Assembly: GCA_043228905.1 (NCBI GenBank) | Contig: JBHGNT010000018.1 | Span: forward strand, 15,500,001 to 15,564,000 | Source of the DNA: Azolla caroliniana | Taxonomy: Eukaryota; Polypodiophyta | Direction of reading: 5' to 3' | DNA length: 64,000 nucleotides | Shown: positions 27,481 to 37,215 of the stretch, one piece after another | Layout of the letters: each line of letters starts with the position of its first letter | Numbering within the stretch: the stretch's first letter is position 1 | Notes under the pieces: generated by a model | The model's database searches: none | The model's input: the letters and a program-made list of their open reading frames with translations, nothing else | Told to the model about the DNA's origin: nothing | Made by a program: the position numbers and the translations under genes

Positions 27481-29085
27481 CCTCGGGTTTCGCTGCCAAG
27501 GGCCTCGCGGTTACGCTCGTGGTTTGGTCTCACCGTTAGGAACTGGACCGAGTGGCGCCCGTCCTAGCTCTTGACTCTTGCATAGGCTGAACCGTTGTCC
27601 AGCACCTTGGTCTCCATCCGTGCTGCCATGATATATGGCTCTCCTAGTATAACCGGATGCGAGGACGTCTCCTGCACGAAGAAGTGCTGGTCGATCTCGA
27701 CATCGCCGATTTTCACCCGTACGTTCGGACAGGCCCCATGTAGTTCTTCCGTGGCACGCGTCGCTGCCCGTATCTTCCAGCCATGCTTGATGTTGATCGG
27801 CCATTTACCCTTCTTGTCGAAATCCATGGACATCAGGTTGATTTCGGACCCATGGTCTACCAACGCCACCACCGGTTCCAGAACGTTGCCGATCCGTACA
27901 GGGGTTCCCGTAGTCGCCCTGGCCTAATGCGGCTTCGTGTAGTGGCTTCCCGCCAGCTCATCTTCCAGGGCTCCGTCTTCTAGGTGCGTGGTCCGCACTT
28001 CCATTGGCTTCTCCGGTTCCGGCTCCGTCAAGAGCCTCTTCCGCTTCACCAAGTCTACGAGTTGTGGAACTCCCTCTTGGCGATTCCCAGCACCTTCCAT
28101 AACGACAGCTCCACTTTACTGTCGAGGATTCGCTCTTCAAGGACCTTCCGTAGGTTCGTTGCTCTCTCGATTTCGGTGCTCAACCGAAACCCCGCCTGCT
28201 TCTTCCCATCCGGCACGCTTGGGTTGTTGGCACCGGTCGGTTTCGGCCTGAACCGAGTCTCATACCTCGGGGCCCCAACCCCTCTGGCCTTTCCTGCCCG
28301 TTTGTCCTCCACCAGAACCTCGTAGTTCTGGCAAGTGGCTTCTACGAAGCCCGTTTTCTCTTCCACCGGATCGTCCCAACCGGTGACCTCCTGGACCCGC
28401 TGTTCCGCGCGGTCCGCCTCTTCCTTCCTCAGCCGAACTCCGGAGAGGCCTTCTAGCACTAGCGGCCAGAATCCGGAGTCTTTCGCCTTCCGAGTTTCAT
28501 CACCCCTGACCCGAATTCCCACCGACACTGAGTAGTTAACGACTTCAACGTGCCTTGTCGCGGCCTCTTCCATCAACCTCTTCATTCTGCCGCGCCCCGT
28601 ATTCAGTTCCAGGGCTCTCCGGGTCTCGCTCGTGTGCACCCACCCGTTCCAGAGGTACACCACAATGGTCTTGAGCGCGTCGGTGAAATCTGCGTAGTCC
28701 TTCCGAATGTGACCAATCGCGTCACACCACATGCACTGCTGCCCAGCTGGCGGCCTCCAGTCGTGAGGTTGTTCACCGCTGTCTCTTCGGGCCTGTGCGA
28801 TCTGCAGGTCGCGCACCATTTGTGTTAGCTCCTCCAGAGCCGCTCCTCCGGACGAGCCTCTGACCACGTCGTTCGATGCCGACCCCGACTCCGGCCAGAT
28901 TTGGGTCTCTTCCTTCCTCCCAACCGGCACCGAAACCGGCTCCTCGAGCCTCCTCCCCGGGACCGGCCCCGACCCCGACGCGCTTCCGTCGCTCCAATCG
29001 CGCCGTTTGTCGAAACGGCTGCAGACCCGTTTTACCACGGCCCAATCCGTCGTGAGCCCTTCGTCCGTTTCTAGTAGGGGACCCA

Positions 29086-29090
29086 CCTTT
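29086..29090. repeat. Target-site duplication of the copia element, left (CCTTT)
   Basis: CCTTT directly precedes the LTR start and recurs at 34423-34427 directly after the other LTR. Removing one copy and the element restores the Gypsy-B gag frame. Confidence 0.95.
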
Positions 29091-29698
29091 TGTTGGGATT
29101 ACGGTCCCTTCGCATGGGATGGTCGGATGTCGGGGATGAATGCCGACAAGCCCGGTTTCGGTTTCGGATCCGGATGACGAAGACCCCGGTTTCGGTACCG
29201 GATGACGAATGTACCCGGAGAGCGATCCGGATGCAGGGACATATCCGTGAATATGTTCGCTATGGGCCCCTGAGGCTACAGTTGTAAATAGCCCAAAGTC
29301 ATATAAGTATAAATATGACTTAGGGCAAATAGTTTAGCAGTTGCTTCTCATTTTTCTGTTTTTCCACTCAAGAGGAGTGAAGTGTAAGCAGCCGTGAGAG
29401 AGAGAGAGATAGAGCGCGAGAGAGGAAGAGGTAGACGCCTCTGTGTATTTCCGCCGCCTGTGGCGAGGACAGCGAGCTCAAGGTCGTCGCCTTGCAGCTC
29501 GCCATTGTATACTTCTCTGTATAGTGTTGGTTTGGAGTCTTGTACTCCCGTGGTTTTTCCCGTATAGGGTTTTCCACGTTAATCCCTGTGTACTCGCGTT
29601 TTGTTTCTCTTTGTGGTTCCTATTTTCTGCTCCATCGATTCGCGCTTACTCGGTTGTGGCCGAGCGGTGAAGGTGAATAGAAGCGTCTATTCCTTACA
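29091..29698 (+). repeat. Copia 5' LTR
   Basis: 608 bp. U3 carries an imperfect direct repeat (29151-29181 and 29185-29209, core CCGGATGACGAA). A TATA-like TATAAATA lies at 29308-29315. The last bases before the PBS are TCCTTACA. It appears identical to 33815-34422. Confidence 0.97.
29292..29325 (+). promoter_or_regulatory. Inverted repeat over the copia LTR TATA box
   Basis: CCCAAAGTCATAT (29292-29304) and ATATGACTTAGGG (29313-29325) form a 13-bp stem with one mismatch around an 8-nt loop. TATAAATA overlaps the loop and right arm. The same structure is at 34016-34049 in the other LTR. The TATA role is inferred from its position upstream of the presumed R region. Confidence 0.55.
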
Positions 29699-29701
29699 AA
29701 C

Positions 29702-29713
29702 TGGTATCAGAGC
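29702..29713 (+). other. Copia primer-binding site (initiator tRNA-Met)
   Basis: TGGTATCAGAGC, three bases after the LTR end, matches the canonical plant primer site complementary to the 3' end of initiator tRNA-Met. Confidence 0.95.
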
Positions 29714-29727
29714 GACTGTTGCAGAAA

Positions 29728-32700
29728 ATGGAAGGCGGCGGCAGCGGGCAGCCGGGGATGATGGTGCTGAATGCACAGAATTACGCCGACTGGAAGATCA
29801 AGATGGAGGATCTTCTGATTGTTCGGGACCTGTACGAACCGATTGACAGGTCGGAAATACCGAAGGGGGTACTTGAGTCGGAGTGGAAGCTCCTGAACCG
29901 GAAAGCCGTAGCGACGATCCGACAATATGTCGATGTAAGCGTCCTACAACATGTGGCGAACGACACCAACGCATATGAGATGTGGAAGAAGCTGTCGGAC
30001 CTCTACGAGAGGAAGAATGCGTTGAACCGGACCTCCCTGATGAGGAAGATAGTGAACCTCAAGTACCGGGACGGCGAGAGTATGGTTGAACACGTAAGCA
30101 CGTTCATGGGATTCGTGAACCAGCTTGCGGCGATTAAGTTCCCGTTGGAGGATGCAATGCAAGCCATCATCCTGATGTGTACATTGCCAGAAAGCTGGGA
30201 GAACTTGGTGGTGACTCTCAGCACCTCCTGCACCGAAGATAACTTGTCCTTACAGACGGTAAAGACAAGTATTTTGAATGAAGAAGCGCGTCGGAGAGAT
30301 AAGGAACCGGCCTCCGAACCGAAGATGTTGTTTACCGAATCGGATCGGGGAAGACAATGGAACCGGAGTCCGCAAAGACGGGAGAAGTCGGGGACCCGGT
30401 CGCAGTCAAGAGGAAGGCCCACATGCTTCCACTGTGGGAAGCCGGGGCACTTCCGAAAGAATTGTCGGCATTACCGAAAAGACAATGGAACCGACAACAC
30501 CGATTCGAAGAAGTCACCGGAGAGAAACGGTGCATACCGGGGAGCCACGGACCGGAATGGTTCGGATCGGCGAGGACAGGACCGGAAAGGAACGACGGCA
30601 CTCGCGGCAAGTGAAGAGGAGATCATGCTCATCACCGAAGAAGGTGAACTAAACATTGCCGGCGATGAGACGACCTGGGTGGTCGATTCCGGAGCATCGT
30701 TCCACCTGACCCCGGAGAGAAGATACTTCTCATCCTACACAGCCGGCGAGCATGGCTGTGTTCGGATGGGAAACGAAGGTACGTGCCGGATTGCCGGCAT
30801 AGGAGACGTGTGGTTGACAACCCCGACCGGATGCAAAATGCTGCTGAAGAATGTCCGACACGTTCCGAAGGTCCGACTGAACCTGATTTCGGCCGGGAGG
30901 CTAGATGATGAAGGCTACACGGGTAGCATCCGGAACGGTGTCATGAAGTTCAGCAAGGGGAGCTTGATAGTGGCTCGGGCCCGGAAGGTCAACACACTGT
31001 ACCTGATGAATGCCCGGTTATGTCCGGAAGAGCTGAATGTGGCAGCCGACACTGCCGGTGAGCTGTGGCACAAAAGACTGTGCCACATGAGTGAGAAGGG
31101 GATGAAGAGGCTTGCAGAAGACAACCTTATTCCGGTGAAGCATGTGCACCTGGAGAAGTGCACCGACTGCCTGGCCGGTAAGCAGAACCGAACCTCCTTC
31201 CACTCAAGGCCACCGACGAGACGTAGCGCACCATTGGAGTTGGTGCACACCGACGTGTGTCAGGTAGAAACGAAGTCACATGGCGGAGCCCAGTACTTCG
31301 TAACTTTCATAGATGATCACAGCCGAAGACTGTGGACGGCACCGTTGAAGACAAAGGACCAAGTGTTGTGCGTCTTCAAAGAACTCCACGCGAGAGTGGA
31401 AAGGGAATCCGGCAAGAAGCTGAAAGCGATACGAGCGGATAACGGAGGGGAATACCGGGGGCAGTTCCAGGAGTACTGTCGCTCGAAGGGAATCCGGCTC
31501 GAGTTTACTGTGCCGAAGACGCCGGAACTGAACGGGCTGGCCGAGAGGATGAACCGGACCATAATGGAGAGGGTTCGGAGTATGCTGGCGCATGCGAAAT
31601 TACCCAAGGGGTTTTGGGCTGAGGCAATGTCGACGGCGACATATGTGATAAACCGATCACCCTCAGTACCTTTGGACGGAGACACGCCGCAGAGAGTGTG
31701 GACCGGTAGGGAAGTATCCTACCGGCATCTGAAGGTGTTCGGGTGTCTCGCATACGTGCACGTGGCGAAGGACCGGAGAGGAAAGCTAGATCCGAAGACT
31801 CGGCCATGCATATTCCTCGGTTACGGCGACGACGAGTTCGGCTACCGAGTATGGGACCCGGTCGACAAGAAGATATTCAGGAGTCGAGATATCGTCTTTA
31901 TGGAGGACAAGACACTCGCCGACTGGGAGTCGGAGAAGAAGATGAAGAGCTCCAAGTCGACCGGTGAGGATAAACTCTACGAGGAGCAGTCCCGACCGGC
32001 AAGGGACCGGTTAGCACTCGAGGACCCGGCCGAAGACGGTGAAGAAACAGAACCGGCCGAAGAAGATGAAAATGATACCGGAACCGGCCCCGATCCCGAA
32101 ATGGATTCGGATGAAGAAGAAGAATCGGAAGAACCGGTTACCGAAGCTCCGAAACGGAGATACCCTCAAAGAGAGAGAAGGGCCCCCCGGAGATTTCTGG
32201 AACCAGAGCACGTGTTGCTAACCGACGAGGGGGAGCCGGAGAGCTTTGAGGAAGCAAAACATGACACCCAGAGCCGCAGGTGGTTGAGTGCCATGCAGGA
32301 CGAGATGGATTCCCTGCATGAGAACCACACATATGAACTTGTGGAGTTGCCGAAAGGAAAGCGGGCACTTCGAAACAAGTGGGTGTTCAAGCTGAAACCG
32401 GGAGATGCCGGAAACCCCCCGAGATACAAAGCCAGGATCGTGGTGAAGGGGTTTCAGCAGAAGAAGGGCGTCGACTTCGACGAGATATTTGCCCCGGTAG
32501 TGAAGATGACCTCCATCCGGACGGTGCTGAGCATAGCGGCAAGCATGGACCTCGAGGTAGAACAGATGGACGTGAAGACGGCATTCCTTCACGGCGACCT
32601 CGATGAAGAGATCTACATGCAGCAACCGGAAGGATTCGAGAAGAAAGGGAAGGAGCACCTGGTATGCCGATTGAAGAAGAGCCTTTACGGACTGAAGCAG

Positions 32701-33804
32701 GCTCCCCGGCAATGGTACCGGAAGTTCGACTCCTTCATGACCGACGAAGGGTACCTCAAAACGCAGTCCGATCACTGCGTGTTTGTGAAGAAGTTCGAAG
32801 GAGGAGACTTTCTAATACTCCTCCTGTACGTGGACGACATGTTGATCGTCGGACGGGACCAGGTCAAGATCCGGATGCTGAAGAAGGCTCTTCACCGAAC
32901 CTTCTCAATGAAGGACCTGGGTCCGGCGAGACAAATACTAGGGATGCACATCATCCGGGACCGGAGCAAGAAGCAGTTGTGGCTGTCACAGGAGAAGTAC
33001 GTGACGAAGGTGCTTCACCGGTTCAACATGTCGGAAGCAAGACCGGTCGGATCGACCCTCCCGACAAACTGCAAGCTGTCCAGCAAGCAAAGCCCCAAGA
33101 CAAAGGCTGAAAAGGAGGATATGATGAAAGTGCCGTATGCCTCAGCCGTCGGGAGCTTGATGTACGCCATGGTGTGTACGAGACCGGACATCGGACATGC
33201 AGTCGGAGTGGTGAGCCGGTACATGAGCAATCCCGGCAAAGAGCATTGGAACGCGGCCAAGTGGATACTCCGATACCTGAAGGGCACGACAAACGTGTGC
33301 CTCCGATTCGGCTCCGGTAAGCCCGAACTCGACGGCTTCACCGATTCGGATATGTCGGCTGATGCAGTTACCAGCCGGTCCACATCAGGGTATGTGATGA
33401 CGTATGCAGGGGGAGCTGTTTCATGGCAGTCGAGGCTGCAGAAGACGGTTGCGCTGTCAACAACGGAGGCAGAGTACATGGCGGCTGTTGAAGCCGGCAA
33501 GGAAATAATATGGATGAAGGACTTCATTAGAGAGCTCGGTATCCGACAGGAGGAGTACCGACTCTATTGCGACAGTCAGAGTGCAATCCACCTTGCAAAG
33601 AACGCGGCCTATCACTCCCGGACGAAGCACATCCAGCGAAGATATCACTGGATCCGGGAAAGGATAGAAGACAAGGAGTTCGTGCTGACGAAGATCCACA
33701 CGGACGAGAACGGGTCGGATATGCTGACCAAGGTCCTCACACCCGACAAGCTGGAAGCATGCCGGAAGAGGATCGGATTGGAGAGACATCCCATGCCGAA
33801 GTGA
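29728..33804 (+). CDS. Ty1/copia gag-pol polyprotein, intact
   Basis: 1358 residues from the first ATG (29728) after the PBS; the same frame upstream opens only at a TTG. Domains in order: gag (UBN2-like, with LYERKNALNRTSLMRKI near 95); a CCHC knuckle CFHCGKPGHFRKNC (about 233-246); an aspartic protease WVVDSGASFHLT (about 318-329); a pre-integrase segment with LWHKRLCHMSEKG near 448; an integrase core with the first Asp near 508, DNGGEY near 571 and Glu in ELNGLAERMNRT near 606; then reverse transcriptase (FAPVVKMTSIRTVLS near 925, YVDDM near 1034) and RNase H (GFTDSDMSAD near 1203, STTEAEYMA near 1248). Every catalytic residue I can check is present. The order integrase before RT defines Ty1/copia, and the protease-to-pre-integrase wording resembles Tnt1 (Tork lineage). 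Confidence 0.97.
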   Translation: MEGGGSGQPGMMVLNAQNYADWKIKMEDLLIVRDLYEPIDRSEIPKGVLESEWKLLNRKAVATIRQYVDVSVLQHVANDTNAYEMWKKLSDLYERKNALNRTSLMRKIVNLKYRDGESMVEHVSTFMGFVNQLAAIKFPLEDAMQAIILMCTLPESWENLVVTLSTSCTEDNLSLQTVKTSILNEEARRRDKEPASEPKMLFTESDRGRQWNRSPQRREKSGTRSQSRGRPTCFHCGKPGHFRKNCRHYRKDNGTDNTDSKKSPERNGAYRGATDRNGSDRRGQDRKGTTALAASEEEIMLITEEGELNIAGDETTWVVDSGASFHLTPERRYFSSYTAGEHGCVRMGNEGTCRIAGIGDVWLTTPTGCKMLLKNVRHVPKVRLNLISAGRLDDEGYTGSIRNGVMKFSKGSLIVARARKVNTLYLMNARLCPEELNVAADTAGELWHKRLCHMSEKGMKRLAEDNLIPVKHVHLEKCTDCLAGKQNRTSFHSRPPTRRSAPLELVHTDVCQVETKSHGGAQYFVTFIDDHSRRLWTAPLKTKDQVLCVFKELHARVERESGKKLKAIRADNGGEYRGQFQEYCRSKGIRLEFTVPKTPELNGLAERMNRTIMERVRSMLAHAKLPKGFWAEAMSTATYVINRSPSVPLDGDTPQRVWTGREVSYRHLKVFGCLAYVHVAKDRRGKLDPKTRPCIFLGYGDDEFGYRVWDPVDKKIFRSRDIVFMEDKTLADWESEKKMKSSKSTGEDKLYEEQSRPARDRLALEDPAEDGEETEPAEEDENDTGTGPDPEMDSDEEEESEEPVTEAPKRRYPQRERRAPRRFLEPEHVLLTDEGEPESFEEAKHDTQSRRWLSAMQDEMDSLHENHTYELVELPKGKRALRNKWVFKLKPGDAGNPPRYKARIVVKGFQQKKGVDFDEIFAPVVKMTSIRTVLSIAASMDLEVEQMDVKTAFLHGDLDEEIYMQQPEGFEKKGKEHLVCRLKKSLYGLKQAPRQWYRKFDSFMTDEGYLKTQSDHCVFVKKFEGGDFLILLLYVDDMLIVGRDQVKIRMLKKALHRTFSMKDLGPARQILGMHIIRDRSKKQLWLSQEKYVTKVLHRFNMSEARPVGSTLPTNCKLSSKQSPKTKAEKEDMMKVPYASAVGSLMYAMVCTRPDIGHAVGVVSRYMSNPGKEHWNAAKWILRYLKGTTNVCLRFGSGKPELDGFTDSDMSADAVTSRSTSGYVMTYAGGAVSWQSRLQKTVALSTTEAEYMAAVEAGKEIIWMKDFIRELGIRQEEYRLYCDSQSAIHLAKNAAYHSRTKHIQRRYHWIRERIEDKEFVLTKIHTDENGSDMLTKVLTPDKLEACRKRIGLERHPMPK

Positions 33805-33814
33805 AGGGGGAGTT
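33803..33814 (+). other. Copia polypurine tract
   Basis: GAAGGGGGAGTT overlaps the ORF stop codon and directly precedes the 3' LTR. Confidence 0.85.
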
Positions 33815-34422
33815 TGTTGGGATTACGGTCCCTTCGCATGGGATGGTCGGATGTCGGGGATGAATGCCGACAAGCCCGGTTTCGGTTTCGGATCCGGATG
33901 ACGAAGACCCCGGTTTCGGTACCGGATGACGAATGTACCCGGAGAGCGATCCGGATGCAGGGACATATCCGTGAATATGTTCGCTATGGGCCCCTGAGGC
34001 TACAGTTGTAAATAGCCCAAAGTCATATAAGTATAAATATGACTTAGGGCAAATAGTTTAGCAGTTGCTTCTCATTTTTCTGTTTTTCCACTCAAGAGGA
34101 GTGAAGTGTAAGCAGCCGTGAGAGAGAGAGAGATAGAGCGCGAGAGAGGAAGAGGTAGACGCCTCTGTGTATTTCCGCCGCCTGTGGCGAGGACAGCGAG
34201 CTCAAGGTCGTCGCCTTGCAGCTCGCCATTGTATACTTCTCTGTATAGTGTTGGTTTGGAGTCTTGTACTCCCGTGGTTTTTCCCGTATAGGGTTTTCCA
34301 CGTTAATCCCTGTGTACTCGCGTTTTGTTTCTCTTTGTGGTTCCTATTTTCTGCTCCATCGATTCGCGCTTACTCGGTTGTGGCCGAGCGGTGAAGGTGA
34401 ATAGAAGCGTCTATTCCTTACA
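33815..34422 (+). repeat. Copia 3' LTR
   Basis: 608 bp with no difference seen from 29091-29698, at a constant offset of 4724. Confidence 0.97.
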
Positions 34423-34427
34423 CCTTT
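34423..34427. repeat. Target-site duplication of the copia element, right (CCTTT)
   Basis: Second copy of the 5-bp duplication, abutting the LTR end. Confidence 0.95.
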
Positions 34428-34959
34428 TCCCTGTCGAGCGCATCCACCGACTTGACAAGCAGCAACACTCGACTCGTTTCGAGCACCGTCCGGTCCAGCG
34501 TCGACAACCGCGCGAATTGTTTTTCAAACTCCTGGAGGAGCACCGACATGTTCCTCCCTTTTCTGGGGCTTTCCACCCACGCCATGAAGTCCCGCCTCGA
34601 CAGCCGGAGTGAGTCGTCAAACCCGTACTTCTCGAGGAGCTGCAGCTCGAACTCCTCCCAAGTTTGACATTCGGCCAGCACCTCGAGCACCTCCGCATGG
34701 ATGCCCGGCGTCACCACCCGAGGGAATCCGGACAACCGCTTGTCCACCGGGATATCCCTAATGATCATTTCGGCCCAGTAAGCCTCCAAATAACTTGTGG
34801 CGTCTTTCCCTCCGAAACAGCCTATAGAGCCGACGATCGATTCAATGGCTCTGTCGAGGGTACCCATTCCCTCACGAGCGCTCACCAGCTGGTCGACGGC
34901 CACCGCCATTGCCTCTGCTAGCTCCGATCCCCTCATCTTTCGACTCCTTTGCCGCCCTG

Positions 34960-34977
34960 TTCACGTCGGGTTCACCA
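34960..34977 (-). other. Gypsy-B primer-binding site, tRNA-Trp type
   Basis: On the - strand, TGGTGAACCCGACGTGAA lies four bases after the 5' LTR end. It is complementary over all 18 nt to the 3' end of plant tRNA-Trp (TTCACGTCGGGTTCA plus CCA), as I recall that tRNA. Confidence 0.8.
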
Positions 34978-34981
34978 AATA

Positions 34982-35633
34982 TGTCGCGTTGTTACGCGCG
35001 TACGTGTAGAAAGGGGCGGGACCACGGGGGTCTTGGACCTAGGAGCGAGAGAGAGAGAGAGAAACAGAGAGAGAGAAAGATTCACCGACCCGTAGAAGCG
35101 AGAAAGAGAGAGACAGAACACAACACTTAATTATAATTACAGAGATTACAAACTCCGACAATTACAACCGACAAAGCGGCGACAGACCCGACACGGGGAC
35201 CCTACTCACGCACACCGACGATAGTCACCTGACTCGAGGAAACGAAAAAGGGGGAGGGGTAAGGGGAGCGACTCTGCTGGAAGCACACGGGCTGTCCACG
35301 AAGCAGAGGCAGCGACCTTCCGACACACGTAGAGAGCGACGATTCGAGAGCGGCAGAGAGATAGCTCGGGCCTCTGTTCTGTAGCAACCTTCTTTTCTCC
35401 TCCTCGCGCGCGATATCTTTCTTCTCTTGTCAAGTCCCTTTTTATTCCTTGTCCTCCCCTCCGTCTGATAGAGATACGCACAATCCCCTGATAAATGCGT
35501 GCTGCCTCGTATTTCACCCACCGATCCGTTTATGAATCGGGTACAAAATATCAAGTTACGCGTCCATCCGTGTAAGAGCTGGTTCACGCGCCTTTCTCTC
35601 CGAATCCACCTATGGCCGGTTTTCTTCACGACA
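34982..35633 (-). repeat. Gypsy-B 5' LTR
   Basis: 652 bp, TGTCGCG...CACGACA on the + strand; pairs with 23261-23914. Confidence 0.93.
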
Positions 35634-35937
35634 CCGCTGTGGCGTTGAGTCGTACCTGGTGCTGGCGCGCTCGCTACAAGAGTTGACCCACCACAAGAAA
35701 GAGTCTCGACGTAGTCAACAAGATAGTCAAATGAGGGTAGCTAGGCCTCTTATTTATAGCGATACCCAAGGCCCCCAGGCAAGTTCACACTTGGCCTAAT
35801 GGGTTGTCTCAATCCCGAGGATTTAAAAGTAATCCTCCCCTTCTTTACACTCTCGTTTAACCCTCACACTTATCCACGTGTATAGAATACTACGGTAAAT
35901 TCTCACCACGAGATATTATATGGTCATGCCCATAACA
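35634..35937 (-). repeat. Gypsy-A 3' LTR, proximal part
   Basis: Continues the LTR begun at 23104-23260 and matches 50095-50397, including TGGTGCTGGCGCGCTCG and the CCCATAACA terminus. Confidence 0.93.
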
Positions 35938-35951
35938 TACTCCCCCTCTTT
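35938..35951 (-). other. Gypsy-A polypurine tract
   Basis: On the - strand, AAAGAGGGGGAGTA directly precedes the LTR start TGTTATGGG. Confidence 0.88.
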
Positions 35952-37041
35952 AAAACATTGCACTCTTGCAATGGAAAGTTAGGGAAGTTAGTTCTGAGAG
36001 TATTTTTGCGTTCCCAGGTGGCATCTTTTATTGATTTATCCATCCATTTTATTTTAAATTCTCGGATTTCTTTAGTACGTAATTTTTTGTTTTAACATCG
36101 AGAATTCTTTCTAGTACATGTGGTTTAGAAGATACATCTTCAGAAGTAACCAGACTTTCAGTTGTAACTATATTGTCGCTAGAACCTAGAAGTTCTTTTA
36201 GACGACTCACATGAAAAACTGGATGAATTCCAACACCATCGGGAAGAGCGAGACGATAGGTTGATGACCCAATGCGTTTGAGGACTATAAAAGGTCCACA
36301 AAACCGTGGGGCTAACTTAGCGCACTTACTCGTAGACAATGTCTTAGAATTGTGAGGTACACATAAAAATACTTTCTGTCCAGGGTTGAATACACGAGGT
36401 TGCCTATGATGGTCGGCATAAAAATGCGCTCTATCTTGAGCTGTTTTTATATTATCTCGTGCAATATGCAACAGATCTTGCATATCCCGAAGAAAGTTTT
36501 GCGTACTTCGCAACTCATCATGATGTATATTAACATCAATTGGGGCTCGTGGCTGAAAACCATACATCAACATAAAAGGACTATATCCCGTCGATGTATG
36601 CTTGGAGTTGTTATAAGCAAACTCCAAATTTGGGAGATAACGTTCCCATTTTGTTGGTTTTATACCAACATATGCTCGAAGCATGTCCTCAATAATTTGA
36701 TTTACTCGTTCTGTTTGTCCATCGAATTGAGGATGATTCGTGGAGCTCATGCTCAACGTAGTTTCTAACTTCTTGAAGACTTGTGTCCAGAAGTCACTAG
36801 TAAACTTTGGATCTCGATCACTCACGATATCCATCAGCAACCCATAAAAACGAAATAACTCGTCCACGAATTGGTAAGCCAATTCAGGAGCTGTTACCGT
36901 GGTTTTAGTAGCAATAAATCTGGCCATTTTAGTTAGTCGATCAACCACAACCCAGATGGCGTCATGGCCTTTTTGGGTGCGAGGAAGGCTAACAATAAAA
37001 TCCATGGATATACTTTCCCACTTATTATTGGGAATGTCCAA
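35951..37041 (-). pseudogene. Gypsy-A integrase and chromodomain remnant
   Basis: The frame 37041-36049 carries integrase core pieces (NKWESISMDFIVSLP, HPQFDGQTERVNQ with the catalytic Glu), GYSPFMLMYGFQP and the GPF..L.RIG..TYRL C-terminal region. It ends at ERILDVKTKN. Loss of one A then throws the frame: the neighbouring frame continues TKEIREFKIKWMDKSIKDATWE, a chromodomain core, down to the polypurine tract. A chromodomain identifies the chromovirus branch of Ty3/gypsy. The frameshift and upstream stops make it a pseudogene. Confidence 0.9.
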
Positions 37042-37215
37042 GAGATGTAAAAGTCCTGCAGCTTTAAGTCACTCGGCTTTGTTAACCTGACATTGGTGAC
37101 ATTTAGTCACATAGCTATGTATGTTAGGACGCATCTTAGGCCAATAAAATTGAGTGGAGATGAGAACGAGTGTACATTGTATTCCAGGGTGCCTTGTTGA
37201 GGGTGCATCATGGCA

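Larger units (their letters stand above)
29091..34422 (+). mobile_element. Apparently intact Ty1/copia retrotransposon (Tnt1/Tork-like)
   Basis: A 5332-bp element with two 608-bp LTRs (TGTTGGGATT...TCCTTACA), a tRNA-Met PBS, one uninterrupted 1358-codon gag-pol ORF, a polypurine tract and a 5-bp TSD. Reading the two LTRs line by line I found no difference. It is the only element in the window with no visible lesion, it sits inside an already decaying Gypsy-B, and its orientation is opposite to the gypsy elements. It is therefore the most recent insertion in the nest and may be autonomous. Confidence 0.97.
27472..34936 (-). pseudogene. Gypsy-B gag-protease, split by the copia insertion
   Basis: Gag starts at the ATG at 34936 and is open to 34423. 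It continues without loss of frame at 29085 after the copia and one TSD copy are removed (DREK then VGPLLETDEG). The zinc knuckle reads CMWCDAIGHIRKDY (about 28700-28745), with Tyr in place of the last Cys. A frameshift near 28057 and a TAG at 27924-27926 (Trp in Gypsy-C) follow. The aspartic protease motif is ALVDHGSEINLM near 27825-27865. One more TAG follows RVKS. The frame ends in GDF then TAG at 27472, exactly at the junction with pol. The gag frame was intact at the insertion point when copia landed there. Confidence 0.87.
23261..35633 (-). mobile_element. Gypsy-B: Ty3/gypsy element nested in the Gypsy-A LTR
   Basis: LTRs at 23261-23914 (654 bp) and 34982-35633 (652 bp) end in the inverted pair TGTCG/CGACA; the left one starts CGTCG, a T-to-C change. 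The TSD appears to be 4 bp with one mismatch (CCGA/CCGC). The element runs leftward with a tRNA-Trp-type PBS, gag-protease, then pol in the -1 frame, and a polypurine tract. It contains the copia insertion 29091-34422. LTR divergence, several stops and frameshifts show that it is old and inactive. Confidence 0.92.
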
